Assembly: GCA_028023455.1 (NCBI GenBank)
Contig: JAQFVV010006355.1
Span: 560,001 to 624,000 of the forward strand
Source of the DNA: Epiperipatus broadwayi
Lineage: Eukaryota; Onychophora; Udeonychophora; Euonychophora; Peripatidae
Length of the DNA: 64,000 nt
Direction of reading: 5' to 3'
A program made the position numbers and the translations under genes. Each line of letters opens with the position of its first letter. Position 1 is the first letter of the stretch. Below, in pieces: positions 36,779 through 49,950 of the stretch. Under the pieces are notes generated by a model that searched no databases, had not been told where the DNA came from, and saw only the letters and a program-made list of their open reading frames with translations.

Positions 36779-39700
36779 CATCATCATCATCAACCATTAT
36801 TAATCCACTGCAGAGTGAAGGTCTCTCCAAGTTCAATCCATCTCCAAACTTTAACTTCTCTTCACGTCACTCCTGCACATTTTCTTATTTCATCCATCCA
36901 TCTTACATGTGGTCTCTTTCTGTGTCTTTTACAATCTCTTGGAATCTAGTTTAAGATTTCAATTGTCCATATATTATCATCTCTTCTAGCAATATGTCCA
37001 GCCCAACTCCACTTGTCTTTCAATTTTTTCAATAAGGTCACTAACACCTGTTTGTTATCTTACCCATATATTGCATTTTCGATCTTGTTACTCCCAATAT
37101 GCATCTCTTCATACTTCTTTGAGTGATCTGAAGTCTTTGTATTGCTCTTCTATTAAGTATCCAAATCTCAGATCCATAAGTAAGAACTGGTAAAACACAT
37201 TTATTAAAAACCTTTTTCAAACACATAAACATATTTCCTTTTAGTATCAAGTTATTTCTACCAAAATTTTTTCAACCAAGTTTAATTCTATGATAAATTG
37301 CATCCATTATGTTTCCATCTGTATTAATAATCTGACCAAGATATTTGTAGTTGTTAACTTCTTCTAACTTATCATAATAAATCTTTATTTTCATATTTTG
37401 AAAAAATCCATTAAACATTACTTTAGTCTTTTTAATATTATCTTTAGTCCTACTTTCATCTGATAACTCCTGCAACATTTCCTGCAGCTCTAAAGCATTA
37501 TTTGCAAAAACAACTATATCATCTGAAAAAATCTAAATAATTTAAATAATCTCCATTTACTTTCCTTTAGTTTCCCATTTTAATCCACAAAATAATTCTT
37601 GCAGCACTGCTGTTAAAAGTTTTGGAGATATGGAGTCACCCTGCCTTTCACCCTTCTCAATGTTGATTTTCCTAGTATCATTATGTAATCTAATTGTTGC
37701 TGTTGCATTTTTATAAATACTCCTTAAAATATGACAATATCCTGGATTTATACCTTGATGATCCAATGCTTTAATCACTGAAGAAATGTTTATAGAATCA
37801 AATGCCTTTTTATAATCTACAAATCCAAAGCATAATAACAGCTCACATTCATTTGGCCTTTCTATAACTTCTCTCAATACATGGATATGATCTACTGTAC
37901 TAAAACCACTTTTAAATCTGGTTTGTTCTTTTGATTAATTGAAATCTAATGTTTTTTGTACACGAGTTGTAATTATCTTGGTAAAAATTTTGTATAAAAC
38001 TGATAAAAGGCTGATGGGTCTGTAATTTCTCATATCTTCCTTATCACCTTTTTTAAATATTAATATTAATACTGCATTCTTCCAATCATCTGGTACATCT
38101 TTATCATTTAGACATTTGGTATATAACTTTGTTAAAAAAATTGTATTTCTTCACCTGCTTCTTTTAATATATCAATTATAATGCCATTATTATCTGGAGC
38201 CTTCCCTTTCTTCATAAATTTAAATGCATATCTCACTTCTTCATTTAAAATTCTGAGCAATTTGGAAGATATAATAGAAATCAGAAGTACTTGTTCTATA
38301 TTATTATATAATTCTTGATAGAAGTCATCTACCCATTTCATGATGTCATATTTCTTTTTAGTAAGAATTACATCTTTATTTCTTATTGCAAATATAAGTT
38401 TTCTACCAATACCAAAATGTTGTTTTACACTCTTGAAACTTTTATTCTTTTCTACAACTTTCCTTGCTAGTTCACGGTTAGGATTTTCTTATATTATTTT
38501 CAACTTTTTTCAGCACCATTTTACAAAATTCAAGATCAAGGTTTCTTTTTACTGCATCATTTTTGTATATCTTCATATTCATTCTTTTCTTCATAAATTC
38601 TCTAGTCTCAGTAAAAATTTTATTGGTCAATTGCTGCTTTTTTCTACCAGCTATCTTTGTTGCAGTTTTTAAAAGTGTATCAGTTATTTTCATATTAATT
38701 TCATTCAAATCTAAATCATATTCAAAATCTACTAATGCTTGAAACTGATTTGTAAGTTCTAATTTAAATTCATTAGAATGTTTTTGAAGATTAGGAATAT
38801 CAATCATAAATATTGTTTTTCTTAATAATTTTGTCTCTAGTTTTGCATTAAGATGTATCTTACATCTTCCTGTGTTAAATTTATTAAGAACATTACAATC
38901 TTGAAATATGTATTTTCTGTTAGTCAAAATATAATCCAATTCTGCTGTACCTTCATTTGGATGCTTCCATGTCTATTTACTTTTAACATTTTTCTCAAAA
39001 AAAGAAGTTTTTCTTTTCTGCAAACTCCAAAAGTCTATGTCCTCTCTCCTTTCTATTACCATAACCAAAATTACCAACAGCACTTTCATCTTTCATTTGT
39101 TTTTCAATTCTAGCATTAAAGTCTCCCATAACAATTTAAAAATGTTGTTTATTGTGAGAAACAACCTTTTGTACATCCATATAAAAATATTCTACTACTT
39201 CATCACTATGAGAACTTGTTGGGGAATAAACGTGAATTGTCTGCATTCAGTATCTGTTATTAAGTTGTATAACTAATCTTGCCACTCTGTCCAATACACC
39301 ATCAACCTCCACAATGTTGTTCTTCCACTTTTTCTTTATAATAAATCCTACTCCACTTGTATTTTTAATATCTGTGCCTTTATAGAAGAGTACATATTCA
39401 CTTTTTAAATCAATTCTCTTTTCATCTTTTTGTCTAACTTCACAAAGTCCATCAATGTCCCATTAAATATAAGACAGTTCTTCTAACTCTTGCAATCTTC
39501 CTTCACTTGAAAGTGATCTGTACTTGTAAGTATGGAACTAAAAAGTTATCATCAAGTGGCAACCTGGGTCCACAATCAGGGGATTCTTAGTACCCTCTGC
39601 CTTCAGCCACTAACCACTGCCTTGGTTGGTGACTTTACAGCCTCCTGGGAATAAAAGCCATGATTTATTTTTATCTGCCATGATTGTATATATCTATTGG

Positions 39701-39951
39701 AAAAAATATCATTTACACATACATTCATTCCACCTTATCAGGCAACTGAAAAGAAAAACCATGGTGTTTCTTGATCTTAAACTCAAAGATAAAAAGCCAA
39801 TAAACTCACCTCACTGGCTAATGCATGCTGGTGAGCAGCCCATCCATGTAAGTATACTATATGAATAATCACATAGTATTAACAGCTGCAACGACAAGAA
39901 TGTAAGAAGTGGACATTAGAAATTTTTCCTGCTCAGTTTCTTTAAGGTCTA
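36779..39951 (-). mobile_element. RTE-clade non-LTR retrotransposon, near full length, decayed (RTE-1)
   Basis: Read on the - strand, the element runs from about 39951 to a (GATGAT)-type tail at 36779-36790, the usual 3' end of RTE elements. Broken frames give, in order: the end of the apurinic endonuclease (38939: MDYILTNRKYIFQDCNV...), where the SDHxLV motif has been deleted between NTG and RCKIHLN; the RT lead-in (MKWVDDFYQELY ... KKGKAPDNNGI); FVDYKKAFDSI; GERQGDSISPKLLTAVLQELF; a catalytic FSDDIVVFA at about 37530; NYKYLGQIINTDG; and the C-terminal YGSEIW ... TQRSMKR.ILGV block. Several frame breaks make it inactive. About 3.2 kb is the normal RTE length. Confidence 0.88.
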
Positions 39952-40063
39952 TATGTTTATCTGTAAATATAAAATATATATGTTTAATTTTTATATATTA
40001 AAACTTATTGAAACATTAAAATTAAAAATTTCTTCATGATTTTTAAATATTACATGAAGTATA

Positions 40064-43000
40064 TATCATCATCATAGTCCACTGTAGGATGAAGGTTTGT
40101 CCAAGTTCAATCCATCTATTCCAATTTCTAGTCTTTCTTCTCCACATCATCCCTGCACACTCTCTTATTTTATCAATTCATCTCACATGTGGTCTTTTTC
40201 TGGGTCTTTTACAATCTTTTGGAATCCCATTTATGATTATAATTGTTCATCTATTATCTCTTTTAGCAACATGTCCAGACCAACTCCAGTATTTTAGATC
40301 TTTCAATGATGTCAGTAACACCTGTTTGTTCTCTTACCCACATATTGCATTTTTGATCACTTGTTGTTCATAATATGCATCTCTCCATACTTTTTGAGTG
40401 TCTGAAATCTCTGTATTGCTCTTCTATTAAGGGTCCAAGTCTCAGATCCATAAGTAAGAACTGATAAAACATATTTATAAAAAACCTTTTTCAAATACAT
40501 AGGCATATTTCCTTTTAGTATTAAGTTATTTCTACCAAAAGCACTCCAATCAAGTTAAATTCCATGATTAATTTTATCCATTATGTTTCCATCTGTAGTA
40601 ATAATCTGACCAAGTTATTTGCAGTTGTTAACTTTTTCTAACTCGTCATAATCAATCTTTATTTTCATCTTTTGAGAAAAATTCATTGGACATTACTTTA
40701 GTCTTTTTTAACATTTACATTTAATCCTATTTTCTTACTTTCATCTGATAACTCTAGCAACATTTCTTGAAGCTCTAAAGCATTATTTTTAAAACCAACT
40801 ACATCATCTGCAAAAGCTAATTGACTTAATAATCTCCATTTACCTTACTTCTTTAGCTTCCCATTTTAATTCACAAAATACTTCTTGCAGTACTGCTATA
40901 AAAAGTTTTGAAGATATAGAGAATACCTTGTCTTACACCTTTCTCAATGTTAATCTTCCTAGTATTATTATGTAATCTAATTGTTGCTTCTGAATTTTTA
41001 GAAATATTCTTTAGAATATGACAATATTCTGGGTCTATACATTGATGAGCTAATGCTTTAATCATGGAAAAAATGCACATAGAATCAAATGCATTTTTAT
41101 AACCTATAAATCCAAAGCATAATGATAACTCATAGTCATTGGTATTTCTATAACTTCACTTAATACTTGGATATGATCTACTGTACTAAAACCACTTTTA
41201 AATCTAGCTTGTTCTCTTGCTTGGTTGAAATTCAATGTCCTCTATAAACAAGTTGTAATTATCTTGGTAAAACGTTTGTATAAAACTGATAAAATGCTGA
41301 TAGGTGTATAATTTCTAATATCTTCTTTATCATCTTTTTAAAATATCGATATTAATATTGCACTCTACCAATCATCTGGTTTATATATTTAGATATTTGA
41401 TATATAACTTTTCCAAAAAAATTTATATTTCTTCACCTTCCTCTTTGACTATAACAATTATAATTCCATCACTATCTTGAGCTTTCCCTTTCTTTATAAA
41501 TTTAATTGCATGTCTCATTTCTTCATTTAAAATTCGGGGCAATACAAAAGATATAATAGATGTAGAAGGTACTTGTTCTTTATTACTATATAATTCTTGA
41601 TAGAAATCATCTAACCATTTCATGATATCTTCTCTCTTTTTAGTAATAGTTCCATCTTTTTTGTCTTATTGCAGATATAAGTTTCCTATCAATACCAAAA
41701 TTTTATTTTACACTTTGAGACTTTTATTCTCTTCTACAGCTTTTCTTGCTTGTTCACAATTATACTTTCTTATATCATTATCAACTCTTTTTTGCACCAT
41801 TTTACAAAATTTGAGATATCCAACCCCTTTTAATGCATCATTTTTATATATCTTCATATTCCTTCATTTCTTGATAAATTCTGTAGTCTCACTAAAATTT
41901 TTATTGATCAATTGTTGATTTTTTCTATCAGTTATCTTTGTTGCAGTTTGTAAAGTGTGTAAGTTGTTTTCTTATTAATTTCATTCAAATCTGAATCATG
42001 TTCAAAATCTACTAATACTTGAAACCAATTTGCAAGTTCTAATTTAAATTCATTAGAATGTTTCTGGATATTAGGAATATCAACTATATTGTTTTCTTAA
42101 TAATTTCCGTCTCTCTAGTTTTGCATTAATACGTGTCTTACAAATCACTAACTGATGATCACTTCCTGTGTTGAATTTATTAATAATATTACAATCTTGA
42201 AATATGCATTTTCTGTTAAACAAAATATAATCCAATTCTGCTATAACTTTATTTGGATGTTTCCATGTTCACTTCCTTTTAACATTTTTCTCCAAAAAAG
42301 AATTCATAATATAAAGTTTTTCTTTTTCTGCAAACTCCACAAGTCTATGTCCTCTCTCATTTTTATTACCATAACCAAAATTACCTACAGCAGTTTCATC
42401 TTTCATTTATTTATTAATTCTATCAATAAAGTTTCCATAACAATTATAAAATGTTTAGTTTCTACTACTTCTTCACTATGAGAACTTGTTGGGACATAAA
42501 CCTGAATTATCTGTATTTGGTGGCTGCTATTAAGTTGAATAACTAATCTTACCACTCTGTCCAATACACCATCAATTTCCACAATGTTGTTGTTCTACTT
42601 TTTATTTAGAATGAATTCTATTCCACTTGTCCTTTCAATATTTGTATCTTTGTAGTAGAATACATGTCCACCTTTTAAATCAATGGTCACTTCATCTTTT
42701 CTTCTAACTTCACAAAGTCTAATAATGTCCCATTTAATATAAGACAGTTCTTCCAATATTTGCAATATTCCTTTACTTGAAAGTGATTTGCAGTTGTAAG
42801 TTCCTAAATAAAAAGTCCATCAAATGGCTGTCTGAATCCATAATCAGGGGATTTTTAGCACTCTCTGCCTTCAACCACCAATCACTGCCTTGATTGGTGA
42901 CTCTATGGTATAAGGGCTATGATTTATTTTTACTCTCATGATTGTGTATATTTATTAAAAAAAAATTCATTCACATAGGCAACTGAGAAAAAAGGCCATA

Positions 43001-43190
43001 GTATTTCTTGATCTCAAAGTCAGATGTAAAAAGCCAATAAACCTCATCACACTGCTAAGCATGTTGGTGAGCAGCTCATCCATGTTTGTATACTATATGA
43101 ATAATCGCATAATAATAACAGCTGCAATGATAAGAAGTATGGAGTGGACATTAAGAATTTGCCCTGTTTGCTTTCTTTAAGGTCTCCAAG
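40064..43190 (-). mobile_element. Second RTE copy, head to tail with the first, decayed (RTE-2)
   Basis: It belongs to the same family as RTE-1 along the whole length, from the ATCATCATCAT tail at 40065 to the 5' end near 43190, at perhaps 85% identity by eye. This copy keeps the endonuclease SDHQLV motif (about 42150) and a FADD box (about 40815). It has lost the reading frame in DYKKAFD and the RQGDSISP block (RQGILYIF). Shared 5' leader sequence continues past the coding part in both copies (39620-39951 and 42900-43190). The gap between the two elements is only about 110 bases. Confidence 0.85.
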
Positions 43191-43645
43191 AGTAATAAAG
43201 GGTCTTCTTTCATTTAACAGCAAACTCTTTTTTGTAGCCATGAAGTATGTGTATGTGCATATATATACTTTAATACATATGTGCTACATTTTTTTAAAAT
43301 TTAGCATCAATGGCAAATAAAATTAATGTTCTTAATAATCTTTTTAAGTTTCTATATTCTTTAAAACGTTGTGCTCAGAGATTTTGTTTAATTGTACTAA
43401 TTTGAATAACAGCAATTGCAACAATATGGATTGGATATGATGATGGAAAATGCCACAGAATTTATTTAAATATACCATTGATGACCTTGCTATGTTTATT
43501 AATATTGCATAAACAATCTGCTTGAAATAGATAAGAAATAGAATCTTCTATTTTAATGGTAAATGAGAAACATAATTTGCTTAAAAGTTTAGATTAATAC
43601 ACTATACAGGCTTAAATCTGCATATATATATGTGTGTGTAATGTG

Positions 43646-43731
43646 TGCGGGATTCGAACTCAGACTTTCACATGACTCTCAACTCTCTATGCCATCTCAT
43701 ATTGCTGACCTACCTAATCACATATATTTTA
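43646..43731 (-). mobile_element. tRNA-like SINE unit
   Basis: On the - strand there is a good B box, GAGTTCGAATCCCGC, preceded by about 40 bases with an A-box-like AGGTAGGTCAGCAATATG. Short T-rich/microsatellite DNA borders it. No anticodon arm fold could be drawn with confidence, so a functional tRNA is unlikely. Confidence 0.5.
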
Positions 43732-44378
43732 AAAAGATAAATAATCACCAATATAAGTATTTCGTGCTAAACCAGCACTCATTAGTTGGTCCAGATTACC
43801 ATCTCCACACATATATACAATCAGTGCTCAGCTTTATATTAAGAGAGCCAATCTTCATACTTTAATGGACGGGCTTCAAACTACTCCAACCCAAAACTTT
43901 TCAGCCTTCCATTTCATTGAAAATCTGATGTGGGACATTCAAAGCCCACGTTAAAAGTATCTCAATAATAAACTCAACACTTTATCACTAAACATCAGTA
44001 TGAGATCTATATATGAATTTTACAATATTACTAAATTCAACTAAAGAACATGGACTTTTACTGTGACACTCTTTAAAGTTTTTAAAATTTATGAGTGATG
44101 AAATGTAAATATTGCCCATTTGATTGTAAAAATAAATATATATAATGTTTTAGAGAAGAACATAAAAACAAAGAGTACCGCGAAATAGCATCACGTATTA
44201 ATGTGGCATGAGACTCATCTTTTTTATACACATTATAATTTCCTCAAAGGTTTTAAAGTTAATATTTTAGTCCAATTATTTATAAAAGTCGTCTTCATTA
44301 TTGAACACTAGAATTTACATCGCAGAATTATTACAAAAGTTAGTCCTTATAAAGATTACATGTAGACTTAATAGAAAG

Positions 44379-44394
44379 TGTTTTGGAAACTTTT
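44379..44394. repeat. SINE target-site duplication, left copy
   Basis: GTGTTTTGGAAACTTT here is identical to 44502-44517. The two copies exactly bracket the SINE. Confidence 0.9.
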
Positions 44395-44501
44395 TTTTTC
44401 ATATGTCATAGCATCGGCCGGGACGTGAACCCACAACGGTCTGCAACCAACTACTTGCTTTCAAGGCGGCTACGATGACCTCTCGGCTAACAACGCTTGA
44501 C
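44395..44501 (-). mobile_element. Intact tRNA-derived SINE with 16-bp target duplication
   Basis: Read on the - strand it starts GTCAAGCGTTGTTAGCCGAG, with the A box TTAGCCGAGAGGTCATCG and B box GTGGGTTCACGTCCC, then a short unique tail (CCGATGCTATGACATATG) and an A-run. It is only about 107 bp, little more than the tRNA-like head. The perfect 16-bp duplication (44379-44394 and 44502-44517) shows target-primed insertion. An RTE or other LINE would supply the enzyme. It is the best preserved of three family members here (570, 18787, 44395). Confidence 0.88.
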
Positions 44502-44517
44502 GTGTTTTGGAAACTTT
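44502..44517. repeat. SINE target-site duplication, right copy
   Basis: Identical to 44379-44394. Confidence 0.9.
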
Positions 44518-45614
44518 GAGCATAGAAATATTGATAAAACAATGTAAGACGGGGAGAAAAAAAACATTATTGCTTTTTACTATTTACGATTTTAAAGTCA
44601 CAATAAAATGTGATTTTTAAAACATGACTTGACTACGAATATAAAACTTTATCTGCTTAAATAAGATTAAATAAATAATTCCAATTCAGGTTTTAGACAT
44701 TAAAATGACTCAATATAAAGAAGTATTAAACAACTAAATCTTTATAATTGTTGAATTATGGGAAAGTTTAGGCCGATTTGTTTGAAAACTTAAATAAAAC
44801 ATTAAGTTTTCTTAATATTAAAGTAAAAAATAAACAATTATATAAAAACTAATAATTAGTGGAATTAATAATGCATAATAATTATTAAGATGGTCACTTT
44901 AATATAAAAAAGTGTAGAGCTTATTATTGAAGCTACACATATATACGTATTAAATATATATATATATATGCTTGTTTCACCAGCCACTGTGGTTTAACTA
45001 AAGACCCTGAATCCAACCACAGTGAATGTAGGTTAAATTAAATAGAAACTTGAAAGTATTTAATAAAAAAATAATACATTCAAGAAATTTTGTAAAATAA
45101 AGATAAAAGTTTTTTTTTAAATATAAGATAGCAAAACAATGGGATTGGAATGAAAGATGGCCAACAAGTTGGGTATAAATTAAGAGCTTGTCTATTGTTC
45201 TTGATCTTTACCTAGCTCTTGTACTCGTGAAATCTCTGTCGCATGGATTGTAAGCTGCTATAGGACAAACTTATGTGCTGTAGTTCAAATGGCTGAGTAG
45301 ACTTTTTCTCTCTCTCTTTCTCGGCGTTTCCTGTTTAATGGAGCCGGGAAGCATAATGAAGAAATGTAGAATGACAGAAAATTCTTGTCTGACCAAATGT
45401 CTGCTGCTATTAATGGATGCCCAGAGTGGAAAGTCAATAAAAATAGAAAGATGAATGAAATCCTAATAAGCCATCAGTACTAGCTGTGGACTAGAATATT
45501 TCTATGGCTATCTAACTAAAGACGTACTGTATCGGTCAAAATATGTTTATCCATCTAACATGAGCTGGAACTCACAAAATGTATTTCAAACCCAGTCAAG
45601 CCCGAGATTTAGAT

Positions 45615-45670
45615 CAGGGACCAGCCTGGATTCGAACCCACTCTCTAAGTTTCAGATCTAACACCTAATG
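45615..45670 (-). mobile_element. tRNA-like fragment with perfect B box
   Basis: On the - strand GTGGGTTCGAATCCAGGC is a textbook B box / T arm. The upstream A box (TTAGGTGTTAGATCTG) is weak. Probably the remains of a SINE head. Confidence 0.45.
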
Positions 45671-46074
45671 AATAACATAGTAGTGATGGCACAAGAAAAT
45701 TAATTTTAAATCCGGCCGACTAGCAAAGCTGAGCAAATCAATGAGACATCTATTAACTATGACTAAACTAAAATATATATAAGCAGGCTTTGCTTTTGGA
45801 AGTGGATAAAAGAAGGAATTTGAACTACTCAAATAAGTTAGACAATAAAAATATAGTTTAATATAATGACAACATTATTATACATTGTGACTTAATTATA
45901 TACATTAGTGTGTGCGTGAATGAGCAAGCAGTAGATGATTACATAGTGTCATTCACGCTATTATTTCTCATATGCTGTTTTATTAATTAGCTAAATAATA
46001 TATTATAATTAAGTACATATCTTTGGTGGGTCCAATATTAAGATGCCAATCGATTATTACAAAGAATTCACATA

Positions 46075-46130
46075 AAATGGTTATTAACGCTTTGGATTAC
46101 GGTTCTGAAACATGGTGACTATTTCAGGGA
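46075..46130 (+). pseudogene. Small non-LTR element scrap
   Basis: Translation VINALDYGSETW, then a stop and LFQGAFRD, recalls the 'LLYGSETW' block after the RT domain of many LINEs. It is too short to assign to a clade. Confidence 0.3.
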
Positions 46131-46722
46131 GCATTCAGGGATTCATTACAGATATAAGATAAATTATTTTCATGCCATTATGGTCGTGAAAATAAATAAA
46201 ATACATTTGAAAACATTTGATTATATTTGAATCTATGACAAAATATTTAATGAAAAATTATTTTAACAATAGTAAGACGAACACTTTATTTTTCCCAAGG
46301 CATATACTCTTAAATAGATATATAAATTACGATGGTGGGATTGTATATGATTGAAATAAATTTAATCAATAAAACTAGAAGTAGTTTGTATTTATATATA
46401 TTTTAAACAGAGCGCAATTTAAGTATTATTGCAGCACTAAAACTGGGTCATAAGCAAAATAAATAATAATAATAATACGAAGTTTGTGCGGTACTGTCAT
46501 AATAGCCAAAAGAATAACTAAGAGGAGACGGTCATGCTTCTGGATGAGAATGAAGTCTAAGCCCCCCTTCTTGGGCAGTGCTTAGAGAAAAGTGGATAGG
46601 CATGGCATGGCCCAGACTTTTGCTGGTATAACCGATGCGAGAGGTCTTTTATCTAATATGCATAGCATGTGCCAAACTTACGGGATCACCGCCAGAGGCA
46701 TTTTATATGAAATAAATGTGAT

Positions 46723-46795
46723 TCCGGATAGCTCAACTATTTACAGAATGAGATATGAGAAGAAATCTATGGGTTCGAACTTGTCGCAACCCCCA
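46723..46795 (+). mobile_element. tRNA-like SINE unit
   Basis: GGATAGCTCAACTATTTACAG serves as an A box and ATGGGTTCGAACTTG as a B box 45 bases on. The preceding 200 bases (46510-46720) are less AT-rich and may belong to the same or another insertion. Confidence 0.45.
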
Positions 46796-47769
46796 GATTA
46801 AGAAGCACATATATATATATAAACACGAAGATAAGGTCGAATGTCAGTAACGCAGTATGAATGAATGTCACTAACGACATAAAATATGATTTACTGCTTT
46901 AAAAATAAATGACCGTTGTTTGAATACTATAATTTATATAAATAACACGCTATGCAGATATAATATATATATATTTACATTTCATTTACTTAAAATATAC
47001 TTGAAGATTTTACCTAGTAAAAGAAACATTAAGATTTACCTAATAACTATACGTTAAAATTTGACCCCTTCCTTTTCTGCTATTTAAAATAAATCAATCC
47101 CACCTATGTGAATTTTATAATAACTGGAATGTTTAAATACTGTATTTGATATTTTAAGAGTATGAAAAATGAAGTAAGATTAGCAGTTATATAGAAAATA
47201 AATTATAAGTCACTCTTTCAGAAGTTAATAAATAATTATAAAATAAATGTTTCAGAGCATTAATTAGCTTGAGTTCTGGATTTTCTCTGGGTAGAAAATC
47301 CAGAGTTAAACAAATCAATTTTATATTAAAAATGAACCTAAAATGTTGATTCATAAAACAATCTGGTGAATGTATTAATTTACAATGCATTATATATATA
47401 TATTTTAAGGGGACATTAATAACCTTTTCATGAAGATTTAGTTTAAAAAAATGACCGAAAAGATTTTTAGAAATTAAACTCGCCATGTTGTGAGATTGGC
47501 ATATCAACAATAAACAAGCAGATATATAAATCAAATAATAAATACATATAAATAAATGACTGCACCAAAGTTAAGGAAAGTTAAGAGCATATGAGAGAGA
47601 ATTAAATTTATATAAATTATTTAAAAGCAAATTACATATTATTAAAAAGAGAGAAAATTGAACAAATATTAGAAATCTTGATAGCAGGATTTGAGATTAG
47701 TTAGGCTAGATTCATTTTCAAATAATAGCATAAGAGTTACCTTGCGCAAATTTAATGTCTATTTTCAAA

Positions 47770-48000
47770 GTACAGCTCATGCATGGCAAATTGAGGGATC
47801 CAAATGAATTCTTGGTGACAGCAATCTCCTATTTAGCATTCCAGAGTTCCTTCTTTAGGCTTTTACTGGTCGTGGAAGATGATGACCCAGCAGGGCCAGA
47901 GAAGGGTGATGGACTCACTACTACATCATTTTTGGATTTCAAAACAGTGTGGTGTCTAGTAGCAATCAGTTCTCTCAATAGTGGCTAATCTCTTCTGAAT
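47770..48000. other. Unclassified less AT-rich patch
   Basis: About 230 bases with balanced composition, containing a 77-codon open frame (47755-47988, + strand) without recognisable domain. It is likely a dispersed repeat of unknown class. Confidence 0.3.
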
Positions 48001-49599
48001 TAAAATCCGGCCTTTTTATACTTGTGTTTCTGGAATGCTTTTAATTAGTTCATTGTTTTGAAAGATGCAACTGTTAGATAATGTCCAAAAATAAATTCAA
48101 ATCTATTTTTAAGATTAGAAATAGATTTGACAAAAATGTTTATAACAAAGAAATCTTTAATCTTAATCCCATTTTAAATAAAAACTTTAATTAAAAATAC
48201 CTTCCCCAGATTAAACAATAGCGTTTCCAACCCTTTAATTATTTTTAGACAATTTACAATTGCATCTTCCATTTTAGATTTAAAAAAAAAAAGTACAGTT
48301 TAATAGGGAAAAAAATAACTTTGAAAGAAAAAGTTTAAAATCAATATTGCTAGTAAGTTTTTGCTCCTATATATATATATTTGAATCGCACCTATAATAC
48401 TTTAATAAAAAAGAACTAATAATTAATAATAGAATTAATAATCATAAAATTAATAATAAAATGTTATTGAAAGTTAAAATTGGTAAATTTAGGCGCGCAT
48501 TTCAAATATATACAAAACATATCTATATTGCCATGACAAAAGGAACAGGATAAGATATAGGGTTTAAATATAGGTTAGTAGGTAGAAACATGAAGCACAA
48601 TCTTAAGCTAAGATTGACTGCTTCAGTACACATTTCAAAAATTACCGGCAACATAAATTTTATATTAGTGTTCGATTCACTTTATAATATTATAATCAAT
48701 GAAAAACGTATATGTACATTTAGTTTATATATGTGTATGTGTGTGTGTGATTTAAGTTGTTTTAAAATATATTATTAAATGTTACTATTAAAAATTTTGA
48801 TTTCTTTTCTCCTATAATGGAGACTTATCTAGATCCCTAGATTAGATAATTTGACAATAGAGTTTGGTCGCTTTTGCATGAATCTCAAAGTAGAATGATA
48901 AAATGTTCTGTCTTTTTTATACAAATATTATTTTACCTCAGTGAGAAACGGCAGAAGCACGAGGGTCATTTTAAATTAGAATAATGTTTTTTTATTTATT
49001 ATAAAAGAAATCAATAGATTGTTCTCATTTCAGCTTATTTAAAGAAAAGCCAAAATAACTGAAACTAAACTCAGCTTTTTTTTTTTTTTAATTTCTCATT
49101 TTGCTTTTTCATCTAAAATATAATCACATATGCGTATATATGTAATCATTTAATTAAGGTGAAATGATTTGAAATAAACTTATTTATATTTTAAGTGGGA
49201 GAGGGAGAGTGTTTATATAATCCAGAAACGCTAAAGAAGTTTCATTAACAAGGTGGGTAGAGTTGGTAAAATAGGGTTCCCGTATCCTTTTTTAAGCCAC
49301 TATTATTCATATATAATAAACGATTATATAAAGACCGATAATATAAGGGGATTTCTTTTTGATCTAAGTTTTACATCAGTCTCGTAAGAGCTTTTGTAGC
49401 ATTAGAATTTAGATATCAGTATTTAATTTCAGGTTTGATTTTTTTTTTAAGGGATTATTATTCCATCTTAATCTTTCGTCTGTTACTTGGGAAGTCGGAA
49501 ATACCTTTTGAATTGTGTCTTACTTCTATCTCTATATTGATGGGCTTATCTTATGGACGTCTCAGGATAAAACTTCAGAAATCTTTATACATTAAACAT

Positions 49600-49950
49600 G
49601 TTGACTGGACATAAGCGTTATGCCCCATTTCTGAACTCGGATCACGCTCTGTGAATGAGTTCCTTCTTATCCTACTATGGTTAAGGGTCAGAGCACTATC
49701 CAACCTCATTTCATACTACACTTCTCCTCATATAGAGAAATATCTCTGGAAAATTGCTCGCCAAAAAGGAGAAAAATGAATCCCTGAGTAACACATTTAG
49801 TTAATAAACCTGAGTAATACATTTTGTTAATAAATTTGTTTTATTAAGTCTGGCTATATTCTATGTTCAAAGCACTATGCAGAAAGCTTGCTGATGTTGG
49901 TGATGTAAAAAGGAAGAAAGGGGGTTCAAATTTCAGTTACAGGCTATGTT
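49600..49950. other. Possible SINE-like units
   Basis: Around 49640-49710 the - strand has GAGTTCAGAAATGG as a weak B box. Around 49870-49945 the + strand has GGGGGTTCAAATTTCAG. Both may be diverged tRNA-SINEs; A boxes are unconvincing. A similar GAGGTTTGAATCCC is at about 50408. Confidence 0.3.

Noticed and set aside
45911-45959. Small hairpin GCGTGAATGA / TCATTCACGC
   Set aside because: A single 10-bp stem with a 24-base loop is within chance expectation for 64 kb.
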